A stretch of DNA of 64,000 nt from Trema orientale (taxonomy: Eukaryota > Streptophyta > Magnoliopsida > Rosales > Cannabaceae): assembly GCA_002914845.1 (NCBI GenBank), contig JXTC01000073.1, forward strand, positions 966,945 through 1,030,944. The letters run 5' to 3'. Positions 46,497 through 57,299 of the stretch are shown here, one piece after another. The stretch's first letter is position 1. Every line of letters starts with the position of its first letter. Made by a program: the position numbers and the translations under genes. The notes under the pieces are model-generated. The model saw only the letters and a list, made by a program, of their open reading frames with translations, was not told the origin of the DNA and ran no database searches.

Positions 46497-47606
46497 TTAC
46501 AAGGGAAGAACCGAGTTTAGTCTCTGGATTCGTCTCGAAGACAAAAACCTCCCTCCACAAGAGAGTGATCTTTTCATGGAGACAGGGCTTATGCGCAGAC
46601 ACTCCGCCATTGAACGGTGTCGTTTTAGTATCCTAATCATCCTCGAATAACCATCCTCCTGATCTGATCTATCAAAATTTTCAGTGTCAAAAAGGCTTTC
46701 CAAGTCACCAACTTTGTTTCCAGTAACTAAAGAAGAATCCATCGAAACAGACCTCCTTCTAACTAGACGTCGTTCGCCGTTCTCCACCGTTTCAAGATTG
46801 TCGTTTTGCCCGCGAAGCAAGTCCTCTGCTCCAGCTCTGAAGCGACGACTCTGGCTCGTTTGAGTATCAATCTCGGAATTCCTCATCTGGGTCCCTTCAA
46901 TGTTTCCCAAACTGCCCCCGCTCTGGTTCGCCGGAGGAGTTGAGTGGGCCCCGGGCCCCGTGGGACCGGGACCCACGTCACCGACGATGTGGGCCCGGCA
47001 AAGAGGGCAGTTGGTGTGCGAACTCAACCAGGGGTCAATACAGGGGATGTGAAACGCGTGGCTACACTTGGGAAGAAGACGAAGCGTTTCGTTTTCTCGA
47101 AACTCGTTCAGGCAAACCGAGCAGTCGGTCCCTTCGATCAAGCCTTCGCCTCTCTTGTACGTACAGACCGTTATGGAGTTTATGATCGACTGTTGGAGAC
47201 CGACGGTGGTGATGAACCAGATCGGGTGGTCCACGTGGCGACGATGATGATCGCCGTCGAGAAACTCCTCCTCTCCGCCGTCCGATTGAGAGGGCGCCGC
47301 TGCCGCGGCGTTGTTGTTGTTGTTGTTGTTCCTCGCCCGGCAAAAGCCGAGGCAGGACTTCGAAACGACGACGTAGTAGCCAACGAGGACCAAAAGGCTG
47401 GCGAACAGAGTGACCAAGACGATGAGAGAGGGAGATATGTCGTGGTGGGTCCCTTCGTTCTGGTCGGCAGCGGCGAGTGGTGACGGTAACGGCGGCGACG
47501 GTGGTGGCGGAGGTTGTGGGTAGTAAAAGCCCGTTAAAGGGTCACAGAAGTCCGTACAGTTGGCTGCATTGGGTGAGGGGAAGAGTTTCCGGTGCTTCAT
47601 TGGCAT
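46497..47606 (-). CDS. ATL-family RING-H2 E3 ubiquitin ligase
   Basis: Single exon, 369 aa, as usual for ATL genes. Order: short N-terminus with Cys residues (NCTDFCDP, 16-23), proline-rich linker (32-43), one transmembrane helix about 59-82, Asn7 and Ala runs (93-104), the GLD-type motif GLQQSII (136-142), then the RING-H2 finger with C162, C165, C181, H183, H186, C189, C200 and C203 and the ATL-type DPWL after C189. A long Ser/Arg-rich tail ([18 protein letters not shown]) may be phosphorylated. ATLs are membrane-anchored ligases that pass ubiquitin from E2 to targets, often in defence or carbon/nitrogen signalling. The HRKLFP start and CDFCDP-like motif suggest the ATL51/52/54 branch, but the exact orthologue is not certain. 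Intact; the GC-rich codons contrast with the surroundings. Confidence 0.93.
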   Translation of the reverse strand: MPMKHRKLFPSPNAANCTDFCDPLTGFYYPQPPPPPSPPLPSPLAAADQNEGTHHDISPSLIVLVTLFASLLVLVGYYVVVSKSCLGFCRARNNNNNNNAAAAAPSQSDGGEEEFLDGDHHRRHVDHPIWFITTVGLQQSIINSITVCTYKRGEGLIEGTDCSVCLNEFRENETLRLLPKCSHAFHIPCIDPWLSSHTNCPLCRAHIVGDVGPGPTGPGAHSTPPANQSGGSLGNIEGTQMRNSEIDTQTSQSRRFRAGAEDLLRGQNDNLETVENGERRLVRRRSVSMDSSLVTGNKVGDLESLFDTENFDRSDQEDGYSRMIRILKRHRSMAECLRISPVSMKRSLSCGGRFLSSRRIQRLNSVLPL

Positions 47607-48054
47607 TTAACCCAAACAAAAAAGAAAAAGAATGGCTAAATTAAGAGGCTATATTTTGAGAAGAAGAAGAAGAAAAGTGAGAAATTTGAGAAAAAAAAAT
47701 GAGAGAAAATGGGGAAGAAGGAAGTAAGGTATGGGGTCAAATTCAATAAAGGATTATAAGAAAAGAAAATGGATCAAAGAAAGGTAAAACATAGAGAGCA
47801 GTCTCTTTCGTGGTTCAGTGGAGCATATTTGTTTGTTGTGTTAGGTATATTTGGTGCCAAGTCAAGAAATTTTTTTTTAAGTCTTATGCCTCTCAGAGAT
47901 TCGTTTCGACTATGCCTTCATATTTGTTACTTGTAGTTTTTTATACATTAATATATCACATCCATGCAGCACTATAATACGTAGAGTCCTATTGTAAGTC
48001 ATATATGTTTCTTCGATTAGTCTTCTTTTACTCTTAAAGTTTCTTGTCTATGCA
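47607..48054. promoter_or_regulatory. Upstream region of the RING-H2 gene
   Basis: Read on the minus strand, the 150 bp before the ATG are C/T-rich (complement of GAGAAGAAGAAGAAG), a common plant leader. TATA candidates such as CTTATAATCC lie about 150 bp upstream. No second gene. Confidence 0.35.
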
Positions 48055-48063
48055 TGATTTTGA

Positions 48064-48401
48064 GGTAGCTTGAGGTTTGAGTGTTTTGTAATTTAAATAC
48101 TGAAGTTTAGACTTTGCAAAATAATACTTTTTTTAAAAATTAATACCCTAGACAGATTTTTTGACCAATTTTTGAAACAAAAAAACAATAATATTCTCTT
48201 TTAAAATTAGATTAATCCATATTATTCATCTTAATTTTGAGGATATTATTGTATTTTATCAGTTAAAATTATTCAAAAAGTCAACCCAGGGTATTAATTT
48301 TTAAAAATTCTTAATCTCAGAGTATTATTTTGCAGAGTCTAAACTTCAGAGTTTAAATTGCAGAATACTCAAACTTCAAGATATTTTTTTGCAGTTATCC
48401 C
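48064..48401. mobile_element. Mutator-type MITE, 338 bp (family M1)
   Basis: Same family as 14856-15210. Identical 9-bp flanks TGATTTTGA at 48055-48063 and 48402-48410. The right end GCAGTTATCCC is intact; the left end is worn. Confidence 0.85.
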
Positions 48402-48435
48402 TGATTTTGATGACAACATATGTATTTTCTTTGTG

Positions 48436-48439
<4 letters not shown>

Positions 48440-48474
<35 letters not shown>
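48440..48474. repeat. (TA)n microsatellite
   Basis: Uninterrupted TA repeat of about 17 units. Confidence 0.9.
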
Positions 48475-48482
<8 letters not shown>

Positions 48483-48548
48483 TGTTATCTGTTTTTTATT
48501 ATTCTACTTTATAGACGACTAATGAAGTCCCTCATTTTGATTCACAAC

Positions 48549-49174
48549 CAGGAGTAGCTCGAGAGTAAGGCCATTAAGGCAATCGCCTTAGGCCTTACCT
48601 CGAGTTAAGGCCCCAAATTACTAATTTCCTTTAAAGATTTCACATATTCGAAAATTCTTAATCTCTATGCGTAGGCTTAAAATATAAAAATAATATATAG
48701 TAATTTCAATATACTACAAAAATCTTAATCTTAATTCAATAAATCAATGTATTTTTTTAAAATTCATGAATTTTTTATTTATTGCAAAAAAAAGGGTAGA
48801 TATCTTGCTTTATTTCCAAAATTGGAACAAATTTTTATTTATATTTCATTGTATTTTGTTATAAAGCTTATTCCTTCTAAAACTTTTAAATGTCATTAAT
48901 TTCTTATTTAACGTCTATTTTTTCAGTTGTTAAGTTAATTTTTCTACTAAATCGGCTATTGATATATTTAATCAAATTAAAATACATTATAGTTTATATA
49001 TTTTATTACTCGACCAATATATCTAAAAACAGTTATCTTCTATCTTCAAAAATAATATTAAATTTTTTTCAAAAAAACTCGTCTAAAAATTTCTTATGAG
49101 TATAATTTAATTCCAAAATATATATTTTTTATAAATTTTCGCCTTAGACCCCAAAATTTATTGAGCCGACCCTG
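48549..49174. mobile_element. hAT-type non-autonomous element, 626 bp
   Basis: Perfect 8-bp flanks TTCACAAC (48541-48548, 49175-49182). Termini CAGGAGTAGCTC and the complement of GAGCCGACCCTG; AAGGCAATCGCCTTAGGCC near the left end is matched inverted by TTCGCCTTAGACCCC. No coding capacity (the 69-codon frame inside is AT-driven). Confidence 0.9.
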
Positions 49175-49182
49175 TTCACAAC

Positions 49183-50384
49183 CTGGCAAAGTATGACTTT
49201 GGGCGAAGCCTGTATTATTCCACGTTATAAACGACTAATGGAGTCCCTCATTTTGGTTCACAACCAGGCAAAGTGTGACTTGTAACATTAATATTGCATT
49301 TCTTATTGACTAAGTCAAGTTTTGACAATTGATGATGTAGTACTTCAATTGATGGACAAGCAATATACACAAAAATAAGTCTAACGATATTGTAAACTAA
49401 AAGGGTTCTTAGTACTATATCCTTTCGCTATATTTATTTTAACATTTATTTGCATGTTTTGATGTCAATTTCGCATAATTATTATATCATTGAATGACAT
49501 GCTTGAAAGAAAAAAAAAAAAAAAAAGACGGTAGCAAGCCAGAGTCTTGAAAAGCCGGTGCATTTAGTATGTCACCTATGAGAAAACGGGTTGAGTCTTG
49601 GGTGTCTAAACTCTTAAGCTTCAGGCTTCAGGTAACATGTACCTATCAATTGCCATCAGATACCTTATCTTTGATGTTCAACTTTCTATATTAAACATTA
49701 GAATAGTCCCATTAGAATAGTCCACAAGTGGCTGGTAAATTATTTGACATGATGCACCGTCTTTTTTTCTTTTTTCCTCAAAAAAAATTGTTGGTCTAGT
49801 TTTAAATTTTATTAGTTTGAACAGGTGTAGTTAGAATTCTTGGAATTATTCATATAGACCTCAAATAAAACTAGTAGTGAGTTTATTTTGGAATCATTTG
49901 CTTTGATGCAGGGGATTAAAGGACCTTGGCAGAACAAAGGTAGAGAAGGTGAAGGAAAACACAAGATAACAGCTCCATACTATTACAATAGTGAAAGGTA
50001 AGTAATTCAGAAGAAGCTAATTAAACGACATATGGAGATTAAGCTAACCTTGTGGAACAAAATTTCTTGAATGGAAAGGGTTTTGAGTTCATTAAATGTT
50101 GTATTGGTTCCTTCTCCTGCTGCATTTCTCTGCAGTTTTATCCCTTTTTCAAGAAAACAACAAGAGCTAGCATGAAATGCTCAGCTCAGAAGTGAGTAAT
50201 CAAACCACCGAAATGCGTGAGACGAAGGTAAAGCCATATCACAAGAAATAATTGTGAAAAATGCATTGAACAAAAGGTTTTCTGGTAGAAACTGGATCAG
50301 TCACCAGCTCTCAGAATTCACATGATTCAAAACTCTGAACCTAGATGAGATATTCCAACATATATGAGCATAATCAGTAAGTAA
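49183..50384. other. Intergenic, no gene seen
   Basis: 49211-49265 repeats the segment just left of the hAT element (CGACTAATGGAGTCCCTCATTTTGGTTCACAACCAGG; see findings). Beyond it no gene was recognised. Confidence 0.4.
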
Positions 50385-50600
50385 ACTTGTACCACCCAAA
50401 ATGCTATGATGTTAGACAGTAAGATCCCAAAACCGACTTTACTGTGGGCCTTAACCAACTCAATAGCCTTTGGACTTTAGATTTTGGAGGCAAAAAACTC
50501 GAGCAATATTGCTAAGTAGGTCTCCATGAGAAATCGAACTCCAGATCTCATGGGGAGCAAACCATGGTTTGACTAATCGACCCATCAGGGATATTAATAG
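50385..50600 (-). mobile_element. tRNA-derived SINE-like element
   Basis: Minus strand: TGGGTCGATTAGTCAAACC (50585-50567; A-box-like), then GGAGTTCGATTTC (about 50542-50530; close to the B box GGTTCGANTCC), spaced like a tRNA, followed by non-tRNA sequence (AAGGCCCACAGTAAAGTCGG). Ends and TSD not resolved. Confidence 0.5.
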
Positions 50601-51470
50601 ATTTCCATATGCATGAGAAAAGCTATGGTCCACATATTTATGGGAAGGTTTCTACCTCAAGATTGATGTTTCAGAACTCAGACGTGAAGACTATATACAA
50701 AGCGACCATTCTATTTTAATTTAGTGATTATTCATGAATTGCCATACTATCTGACACAATACGGATTGGTATCTTAGTTGGTATTTGTCTGGATTCTAAT
50801 TGTCTTTAGTTGGACTTTGGGAATTTCATTTATTGATCTCAGCAACTTCCTTAGTCCTCACCTCAGTTGGCAATAAAAGAATCCCAGTGTGTACCTGTTG
50901 ACTAAAGAATTGGAGTCTCTTACAGCCAAAGGCAATAGACATAATATAGCCTAAATCATTGCAATGGTACAATGGTAATTCACTGTACATTATGAGATTA
51001 ATCCAACTCAATCATAGAGTTTTGGTAGAGAACATTTAATTTAACAAACAAAAGCCCCTTTTCTATTTTCTAGCTCTGCAACAGGCGTGGATACATATGA
51101 GATTTTCTCCTATTTTACACGCCTTCATTAAAAAAAAAAAAAAAAAAAAAAAAAGAATTGAATCCCAAGAAATCATCACCATTAACACTAGTTAATTATT
51201 TCAATGACTAGATACATAGTTAAACTCTTTAATTATTTGACTTTTAAAATTTTATTCCCTATTTTATCAGAGCAAATCTTCAGTGATAATTTTTCAATGC
51301 CCACACTGTACTTGTTTATAGTTTCACTAACAAAAACTCAAATGTTAGTAGTACTAGTACAACCGGATCAAGCCTCAAATCCAGAGAATCATGAATCTGG
51401 TTCAATAACATTTTTCATATTTCTAAAGCTTCTGAAGAACGGAGCAAATATTGATGAATCAAACAAGAAC
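50601..51470. other. Intergenic, no gene seen
   Basis: An A run at 51128-51154 follows CATTAAA; otherwise unremarkable. Confidence 0.4.
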
Positions 51471-52129
51471 ATCTTTAAAAAATTAAAAAAAAAAATTTCT
51501 TGGTTTTTAACTTTTCTGTTAAAAAATATACTAACTTTTGAATTCTTACAAAATAATACTCGTATTTTTAAATTTTCGCGAAAATAATACACTGACTTGA
51601 ATTCTATAAAGGTTAAACTGCAAAAAATAACATGAAATTTGAGTGTTTTGTAATTTAAATCCTGAAATTTAGACTTTTTAAAATAATATCCCGAAACTAA
51701 AAATTTGTGAAAAGAGTTTTGGCATGGTTGTCCCTTAAATTTTTTGTGAATTGATAATATAACCCATGAATTAAAATTATTTACAATTAACTCCTTAAAT
51801 TCTCAAAATAGTAGCAATCATTCCCAAATCTGTCAAGGGTGTTAAATTGGAGTCGGGTTTTGACACGTACTGGTCATGTATTGATTTTTAGGGGTGCAAT
51901 TTGTATTTCATTAATACTCATTTATTTTAAAATAACTCATAATTAACTAATATTATTTAAAGTTTAGCTGAACTGTTTTTATATTAGAAATATTAAAAAA
52001 AAATAGAAAACCTGTATCATCATATCATCACTCGCTCCCCTCTCCTTCCTCTGATCTTATGTCTCCTCTCCACCGACTCCTCCTGCTTTTCAGGCCACTC
52101 GGGCTTTCACTTTGCGGCGGTGCTTAGCC

Positions 52130-52336
52130 GTACTTTATTTACTCCCCTTCACTTGCTCTTGGAATCATTGTCCAATTGGCGGTGGTAGTGGTGATCGGAG
52201 TCTCCCTAGGAAGGTTTCTCGTCGCCACCGCGGGTGGGTGCGGTACTTGCGGTGGTCACGCTCTTCTCAGATACCCTTGCTTGATGTCTTCTCTTTCTCT
52301 ATTGCTAGCTACTTTTTGCAGAGTAAGTCCTTAGTA
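52130..52336 (+). other. GC-rich, possibly captured host sequence
   Basis: A frame without ATG, open for 69 codons, reads YFIYSPSLALGIIVQLAVVV, then VIGVSLGRFLVATAGGCGTC and GGHALLRYPCLM. It has a hydrophobic stretch and a CGTCGGH motif in protein-like order. The preceding CT-rich DNA (52025-52090) looks like a plant 5' leader. Parent gene unknown; an overlapping frame on the same strand (52112-52363) has an ATG but poorer composition. Confidence 0.35.
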
Positions 52337-52808
52337 GTAATAATTCAATCCCTAAAACTCTGATTTGGGAGAAATTGAAGAAAATCTGGGACACAATTGA
52401 GAATTTGGGAGATGAGGTAAGTAAGTGGACACAATTGAGGTAAGTAATAATTCCATGGCAGTGATTGCCATGAGGCAACAGTATGTTTTCTTTTCTTTTC
52501 TTTTTTTTTTTTGAATATTTCTAAATTTATTTTTTTAATATTTCTAAATTTAAATAATTTCAAATAAATTTTAATTGATTTTAGTTTACTATATAATTTA
52601 AATTAGTTTAGAGATAATTTTAGTTATCTTTGACTTAATTTGAAGTTTAAACTTTAAACTTTTTAATTTTTACCAAAAATTTTTATTTTTATTTTTATTT
52701 TTATTTTTATTTTTTTCTAAAATAAATGACTACTTAAAGAAATACCATTTACACCCCTAAAGAAAGAAGCACATGACCAGAATATGACTAGCACACATCA
52801 ATTTCATC

Positions 52809-53504
52809 TAGGGATGTCAATTTCACCGAATGGGGTGGTGCACCGTGGTGCACCGGCCCGAATGGGACAGGCTTTCACCGTTATAAATGGTGCGAGGCAT
52901 GGGGCGGGAATTTCCCATTTAATATTTAGCGAGGCGGGGCGGGCTTGGGATTGAGTGTCCTGTACCGACCCCACCCCGATTATATATAGGTTAATTTCTT
53001 TCTTTTTATATAATAGTAATTCAAGTAGATGTTTTTTAAAAAGAAAAAAGATCTAATAATATATAGTCATATACTAATATTTTTTGAGTTATTTAGGATT
53101 GTATTAGCTTTATGAATGAATGATATGCTATATGATTTTAGTATTAAATATTTTATATTTGACAATTCTAATACGTTAAAGTTTTATTTGAATGTGTTTT
53201 TTAGTTATTTAGGTCTAAAATTGGAATTTTCAATGAAGTTAACTTTAATTTTCATTATTTTTCGATGTAATTAGACTTTTAAAAGATTTAAACTAACATA
53301 GAATTGTTTAATTTATACAAGATGACGATTCCAAACGGGGACCCCGATATACCAATAGGGAAACCGATCCCCGATGGGGATTCCCCGAAATTGCCTTACA
53401 CCAAATAAAATAGTGAATGATGCGGGGATGGTATAGTAAAATAATAATGGGGACGGGGATGGTAAACACAAAATCGGTCCCACCCCGCCCCGTTGACATC
53501 CCTA
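52809..53504. mobile_element. G-rich non-autonomous hAT element, 696 bp
   Basis: TIR TAGGGATGTCAA / TTGACATCCCTA, perfect over 12 bp; perfect 8-bp TSD ATTTCATC (52801-52808, 53505-53512). Both ends carry GGGGCGGG / CCCCGATGGGGAT blocks that contrast with an AT-rich middle. Related to 1-196. Confidence 0.93.
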
Positions 53505-54487
53505 ATTTCATCTATAATTTAACAGCTTTTAATAAATTGGAGTTGAATGCCAGTGTTTTGAGAATTTAAAGTGCCATTATTTTGAGAATTTAAGGAGTTA
53601 ATTGAAAAAATTTTAAATTCAGGGATCACATTGCTAATGCACGAAAAATTCATGGGGCAACCATACTAAAAACCCTTTTGAAAATTGATACCCTGAGTTA
53701 ATTTTTTAAATAACTTTAACTAATAAAAGACAATAATATCCTCAAAATTAAAGAGAATAATAAGGATTAATTTAGTTTTAATGGATGATATTATTGTTTT
53801 TTCGTTACTAAAATTGGTTAAAAAGTCAGTCTAAGGTATTAATTTTCAGAAATTTTTAATCTCAGGATATTATTTTGCGGAGTCCAAACTTAAAGGTTTA
53901 AATTGTAGAATACTCAAACTTTAGGGTATTTTTTTTACAATTCACCCTTCTGTAAATTAATACCTTGATAATTAAAATTCTTGTAAATTAATACCTAATA
54001 TTTGAAATTCTTATAAATTTGTACCCTTAATACCTAATTAATTGATTTTAATAATAAAAAGATGGTGGTAGCCCTCATTAACTTAATAAAAACTTACTAA
54101 ACAATAATAAAATCTCTGAAAAATATTTATAATTAGATTATTTTAACTTTTCATTTAAGAAAGAAAAATAAAAAATTAGAATGAGAGGTAAAAATAGTTA
54201 ATTATAAAAAAAAATAGATGCATGAGACGTAAAAAAAATTGTTAATTATAAAAAAAAAATAGATGCATGAGAGGTAAAAAAAATTATGTTTTTTTGCAAC
54301 TAACCCAAAAAAGTAGTTATAAAATAATTTCTGATAATATATTAATGTATAAATATTTTTAATAAGTTAATGAGAGGGCATTTACATTTTTTAATTTGTT
54401 CATAGTATAAATTTGTAAAAAAAAAAAAAAAAAATTGAGAGTATTATTTTGCAGAAATCGTAAATATTAGGATGTTAATTTGTAGAA

Positions 54488-55575
54488 AGGTTTATAGCAA
54501 AAAAATGACTCCATGTTTGAGTTTTCTGCAAAAACTAACCCAACATTTTACTTTTACAAATTAATACCCTAATATTTTAAATGGCTGCAAATTTTTATCA
54601 TTTGCTGATTAATTAAGCAATTTAAACAGTTGACCAAATTACCTTTCTTGAAAATATTTTTTAATTAACTTAGATTTAAAATTTATATAAAAAAAATGAA
54701 ACTACTAAAAAAACTTTTAAAAAATTAAAAATAAATAAGAAAAATAGAAGACCCGACTCTTTTTCTTCTTTCTCACCGTTGATTTTTAGGACTAATATTC
54801 AAGATCCAAAGGGAAGGCTTGCAACTTGGAACAGAGATGATGCCAATCCTTTTGGCTGGATGGGCATGAAATGCAACCCTAGATCTAAAAGAATCACTGA
54901 CTTTAACCTTGATGAGTTCGCTTGCGTCGAGTGGATTGTCGGTGGGTGGGTTTGTTAGTGGGGCAGGGGATTGGGTTCACATTAGTGGGTGAATTATCCT
55001 CGTTGCCTTCCTTCTTTCTCACTGCTATCAATATTTTGGGTCCTTTGTTTTTGGTTATGTGTTGTTACATATTTTTCCTGCTTTTTCCAGATTTTTTTGA
55101 GTTATTATTGAACTGTAGTGTGGAGAGGGAGAGAGAGAGATCTATAATCTAGATTGTCGTGTAAAAAGAGATTTTGAGGAGATTTTGCAGAGTTGTAGTT
55201 TCATTAGAAGCTTTTCTTGGCTAATTAAGAAGAATCTTACTGGAAGCATAATCCCCAATTTAACACGAATCACGAATCACGAATCGAACATTCTGGATAC
55301 TCACTAGAAGCATAAGCCTTTTTTTTCCAGAGGGGGAGGGGGGGTAAGTTTTTAATAATATACATTTTTCTATTTCTATTTCAAATGAAAATTAATTAGA
55401 AAACATTTTAAGGAAGAGTAATTTGGTCCTTCACTGTTTGAATGACTTAATTAGTCAACGAAAGGTATGGATTTGCATAAATTTAAAATGTCAGGGTATT
55501 ATTTTGCAAAAGTAAAATATTGGATTAGTTTTTGCACAAAACTCAAACTTTAAAATATTTTTTTGTCATTAACCC
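54488..55575. mobile_element. Pack-MULE carrying an LRR receptor kinase fragment
   Basis: About 100 bp at each end are inverted (GTTTGAGTTTTCTGCAAAAACTAACCCAACATTTTAC / complement of GTAAAATATTGGATTAGTTTTTGCACAAAACTCAAAC). 9-bp flanks TTTGTAGAA at 54479-54487 and 55576-55584 are identical. The interior holds host coding sequence (next entry), the definition of a Pack-MULE. Confidence 0.88.
54777..55280 (+). pseudogene. Captured fragment of an IRK/PXC2-like LRR receptor kinase
   Basis: From 54785 one frame reads LIFRTNIQDPKGRLATWN, then RDDANPFGWMGMKCNPRSKR and ITDFNLDEF. This is the N-terminal LRRNT_2 domain, whose hallmark is WN-DD-PC-W-GVKC-PRSNRVTEL-LDGF, as in Arabidopsis IRK and PXC2. 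About 230 bp of unrelated DNA follow; then 55189-55270 (a window containing KNLTGSIIPNLTRI) matches the next part of the same protein (NNNLTGSINPNLARI). The conserved Cys after P is replaced (PFGW for PC-W), and stops and frame shifts follow, so no kinase could be made. The short triplicate ACGAATC near 55264-55284 is local slippage. Confidence 0.85.
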
Positions 55576-55738
55576 TTTGTAGAATTTAAAAGTGAAGGTA
55601 ATAATTTATAAAAATCGTAAATGTGAAAATATTAATCTGTAGAATTTTAAAAATGAGGTTATTAATTTGTAAAAGTTCAAAAATCAGAGTATTTTTTGTA
55701 AAAATGTTAAAAATAAGGGTATTTTTATGTAATTAACT

Positions 55739-56299
55739 TTTTTTTTTTTTTTGGCTTGAAATGTAATTAACCCTTTTAATTATATATATTCCTCCAAATC
55801 GTACGACTATGAATTCATATATTATGGAGTCTCATCAAAATCATCTACCAACTCTAGCCAGTGGCTACTGCGTCACATTCACGGGGCACTAAGGGCCCAT
55901 GGCCACTAAGCAAGTGGACCATTATATGATAAGATTGCAAAATGACAAAATGGTGAATATTTAAAATATCTTTTCACAAAAGTAATTATTACCTTATTGG
56001 TCGAATTTTTAATTTATCACATAAGGTGGTATCTTATTAGCCAAAAAAAAAAAAACATAAGGTGGCATCTTATGACCCTGTGATAATCAATTATCAATGT
56101 TTCAAATGTGTGTTGATTTAATGATTTATCGTTAATGATCTCTTCTTTTCTTTATCATAGATATTGCCATTTGTGATCCCTAACAAGGTGACTACACCAA
56201 CCACTCTCTTATAATACTAGTTAATTAATAATTAATCAAGTAAAGTGAGAGATGTTCTGCGTTTTGAAAAATCACATATTTTAACATATATATATATAT
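55739..56299. other. Intergenic, no gene seen
   Basis: CACATAAGGTGGNATCTTAT occurs twice (about 56018 and 56053), a small local duplication. Nothing else noted. Confidence 0.4.
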
Positions 56300-56582
56300 G
56301 GTTCTTAATCCAATAAGTATTTTTTTTAACCTATTTATAGATAATTTTTTTTAACAATTAGATCGTAATCTAACGGCTATCATAATTTGAATAATTAAAA
56401 AAATAAATAAAAATAATACTCATTATTTAATATTTTTCTCTCTTCATCTTTTATTATGAAAAAACGTGCATAATGAATTTTAATTAAGTAAAACAATACT
56501 TATCTATAATAAAAAAAATACTTATTAAATTAGACAACAATACTTATCCATAGTAAAAAAAAATACTTATTAAATTAGTGCC
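56300..56582. mobile_element. M2-family MITE with a duplicated right end
   Basis: Left GGTTCTTAATCCAATAAGTATTTTTTT; the right AAAAATACTTATTAAATTAG occurs twice in succession. Preceded by (TA)n. Core word ACAATTAGATCGTAATCTAACGGC as in the other copies. Confidence 0.75.
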
Positions 56583-57299
56583 TATCATGCGACTTTCGTA
56601 AGGGAATATTATATGTATGTAATGTACTTTTTATGTCACTATTTAGTATTTATATACATTAATCAAGCTTGATAAAAAGATGGTGACTCGATCGAAGGTC
56701 TCCTTGACAGATTTATAGTGCAATTACACGCACCGACAAATTAAACATAGTATAAGTAAACTTTTTAGTTTCTTTCTTTTCTTTTTTTTCGAAATCTTCA
56801 TTATTTATTTTAATGGTTATAAAGTTTAATGATAGCATGAAACTTGTATGTTCATAGCATATAATATACGCACATTTGTGAAACAATATGAAAACTAGGT
56901 ACTGGTCAATATAAAATGCATATGATAATTGTGAATTGTTTCTGAGGATGCCTTGAACCGGCCAAAGGGAAGTCACATAAGCATTATTACGTAACTAATA
57001 AATTTCATTTTCATGCTCCTGTCCATTTCATAATATCATTGCTCATTGGACATTAAACGGGAAAAAAAAAATGAAGAATATATATATAAGTGTATAATAT
57101 ATTTTTATATATATCGATCAGTTAAACGTGAAGCAGATGGGAAGTACAGTAAAATTGACTTATAAGAATCACAAAGGGGTATTTTTCTATATTTCTAGAT
57201 GCTTAATCCACACAACTCGTAACCAACAAAAAACAAATTAAATTAATTGGAATATTCACAAGCCATACCCTAGATTAATTAGTAAGTCTCTTTTTTTTT
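56583..57299. other. Intergenic, no gene seen
   Basis: AT-rich; the minus-strand frame at 56713-56976 looks random. Confidence 0.4.

Larger units (their letters stand above)
51714..53675. mobile_element. Mutator-like element (1.96 kb) inside the MITE, possible Pack-MULE
   Basis: Inverted ends GAGTTTTGGCATGGTTGTCCC / complement of GGGGCAACCATACTAAAAACCC; flanks TTGTGAAAA (51705-51713) and TTTTGAAAA (53676-53684) match 8 of 9. The subterminal TTAACTCCTTAAATTCTCAAA is also inverted on the right. The middle holds a GC-rich segment (52020-52330) unlike the rest and a hAT element at 52809. Confidence 0.8.
51611..53947. mobile_element. Mutator-type MITE (family M1), split by an insertion
   Basis: Ends GGTTAAACTGCAAAAAATA and the complement of TATTTTTTTTACAATTCACCC; flanks TTCTATAAA (51602-51610) and TTCTGTAAA (53948-53956) match 8 of 9. 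Removing the inner element leaves about 370 bp, the normal size of this family. Confidence 0.8.
51471..55738. mobile_element. Outermost Mutator-like element of a nested cluster
   Basis: Left flank words GTTTTTAACTTTTCTG, AACTTTTGAATTC and right words AAGGGTATTTTTATGTAATTAAC resemble the ends of the element at 7282-8087. Its own DNA is 51471-51610, 53957-54478 and 55585-55738; other elements interrupt it. Outer TSD not resolved, so the limits are approximate. Confidence 0.5.

Noticed and set aside
46940-47483. Overlapping frames on both strands over the RING-H2 gene (up to 179 codons)
   Set aside because: Shadows of a GC-rich true gene; only the minus-strand 369-aa frame has domains in order.
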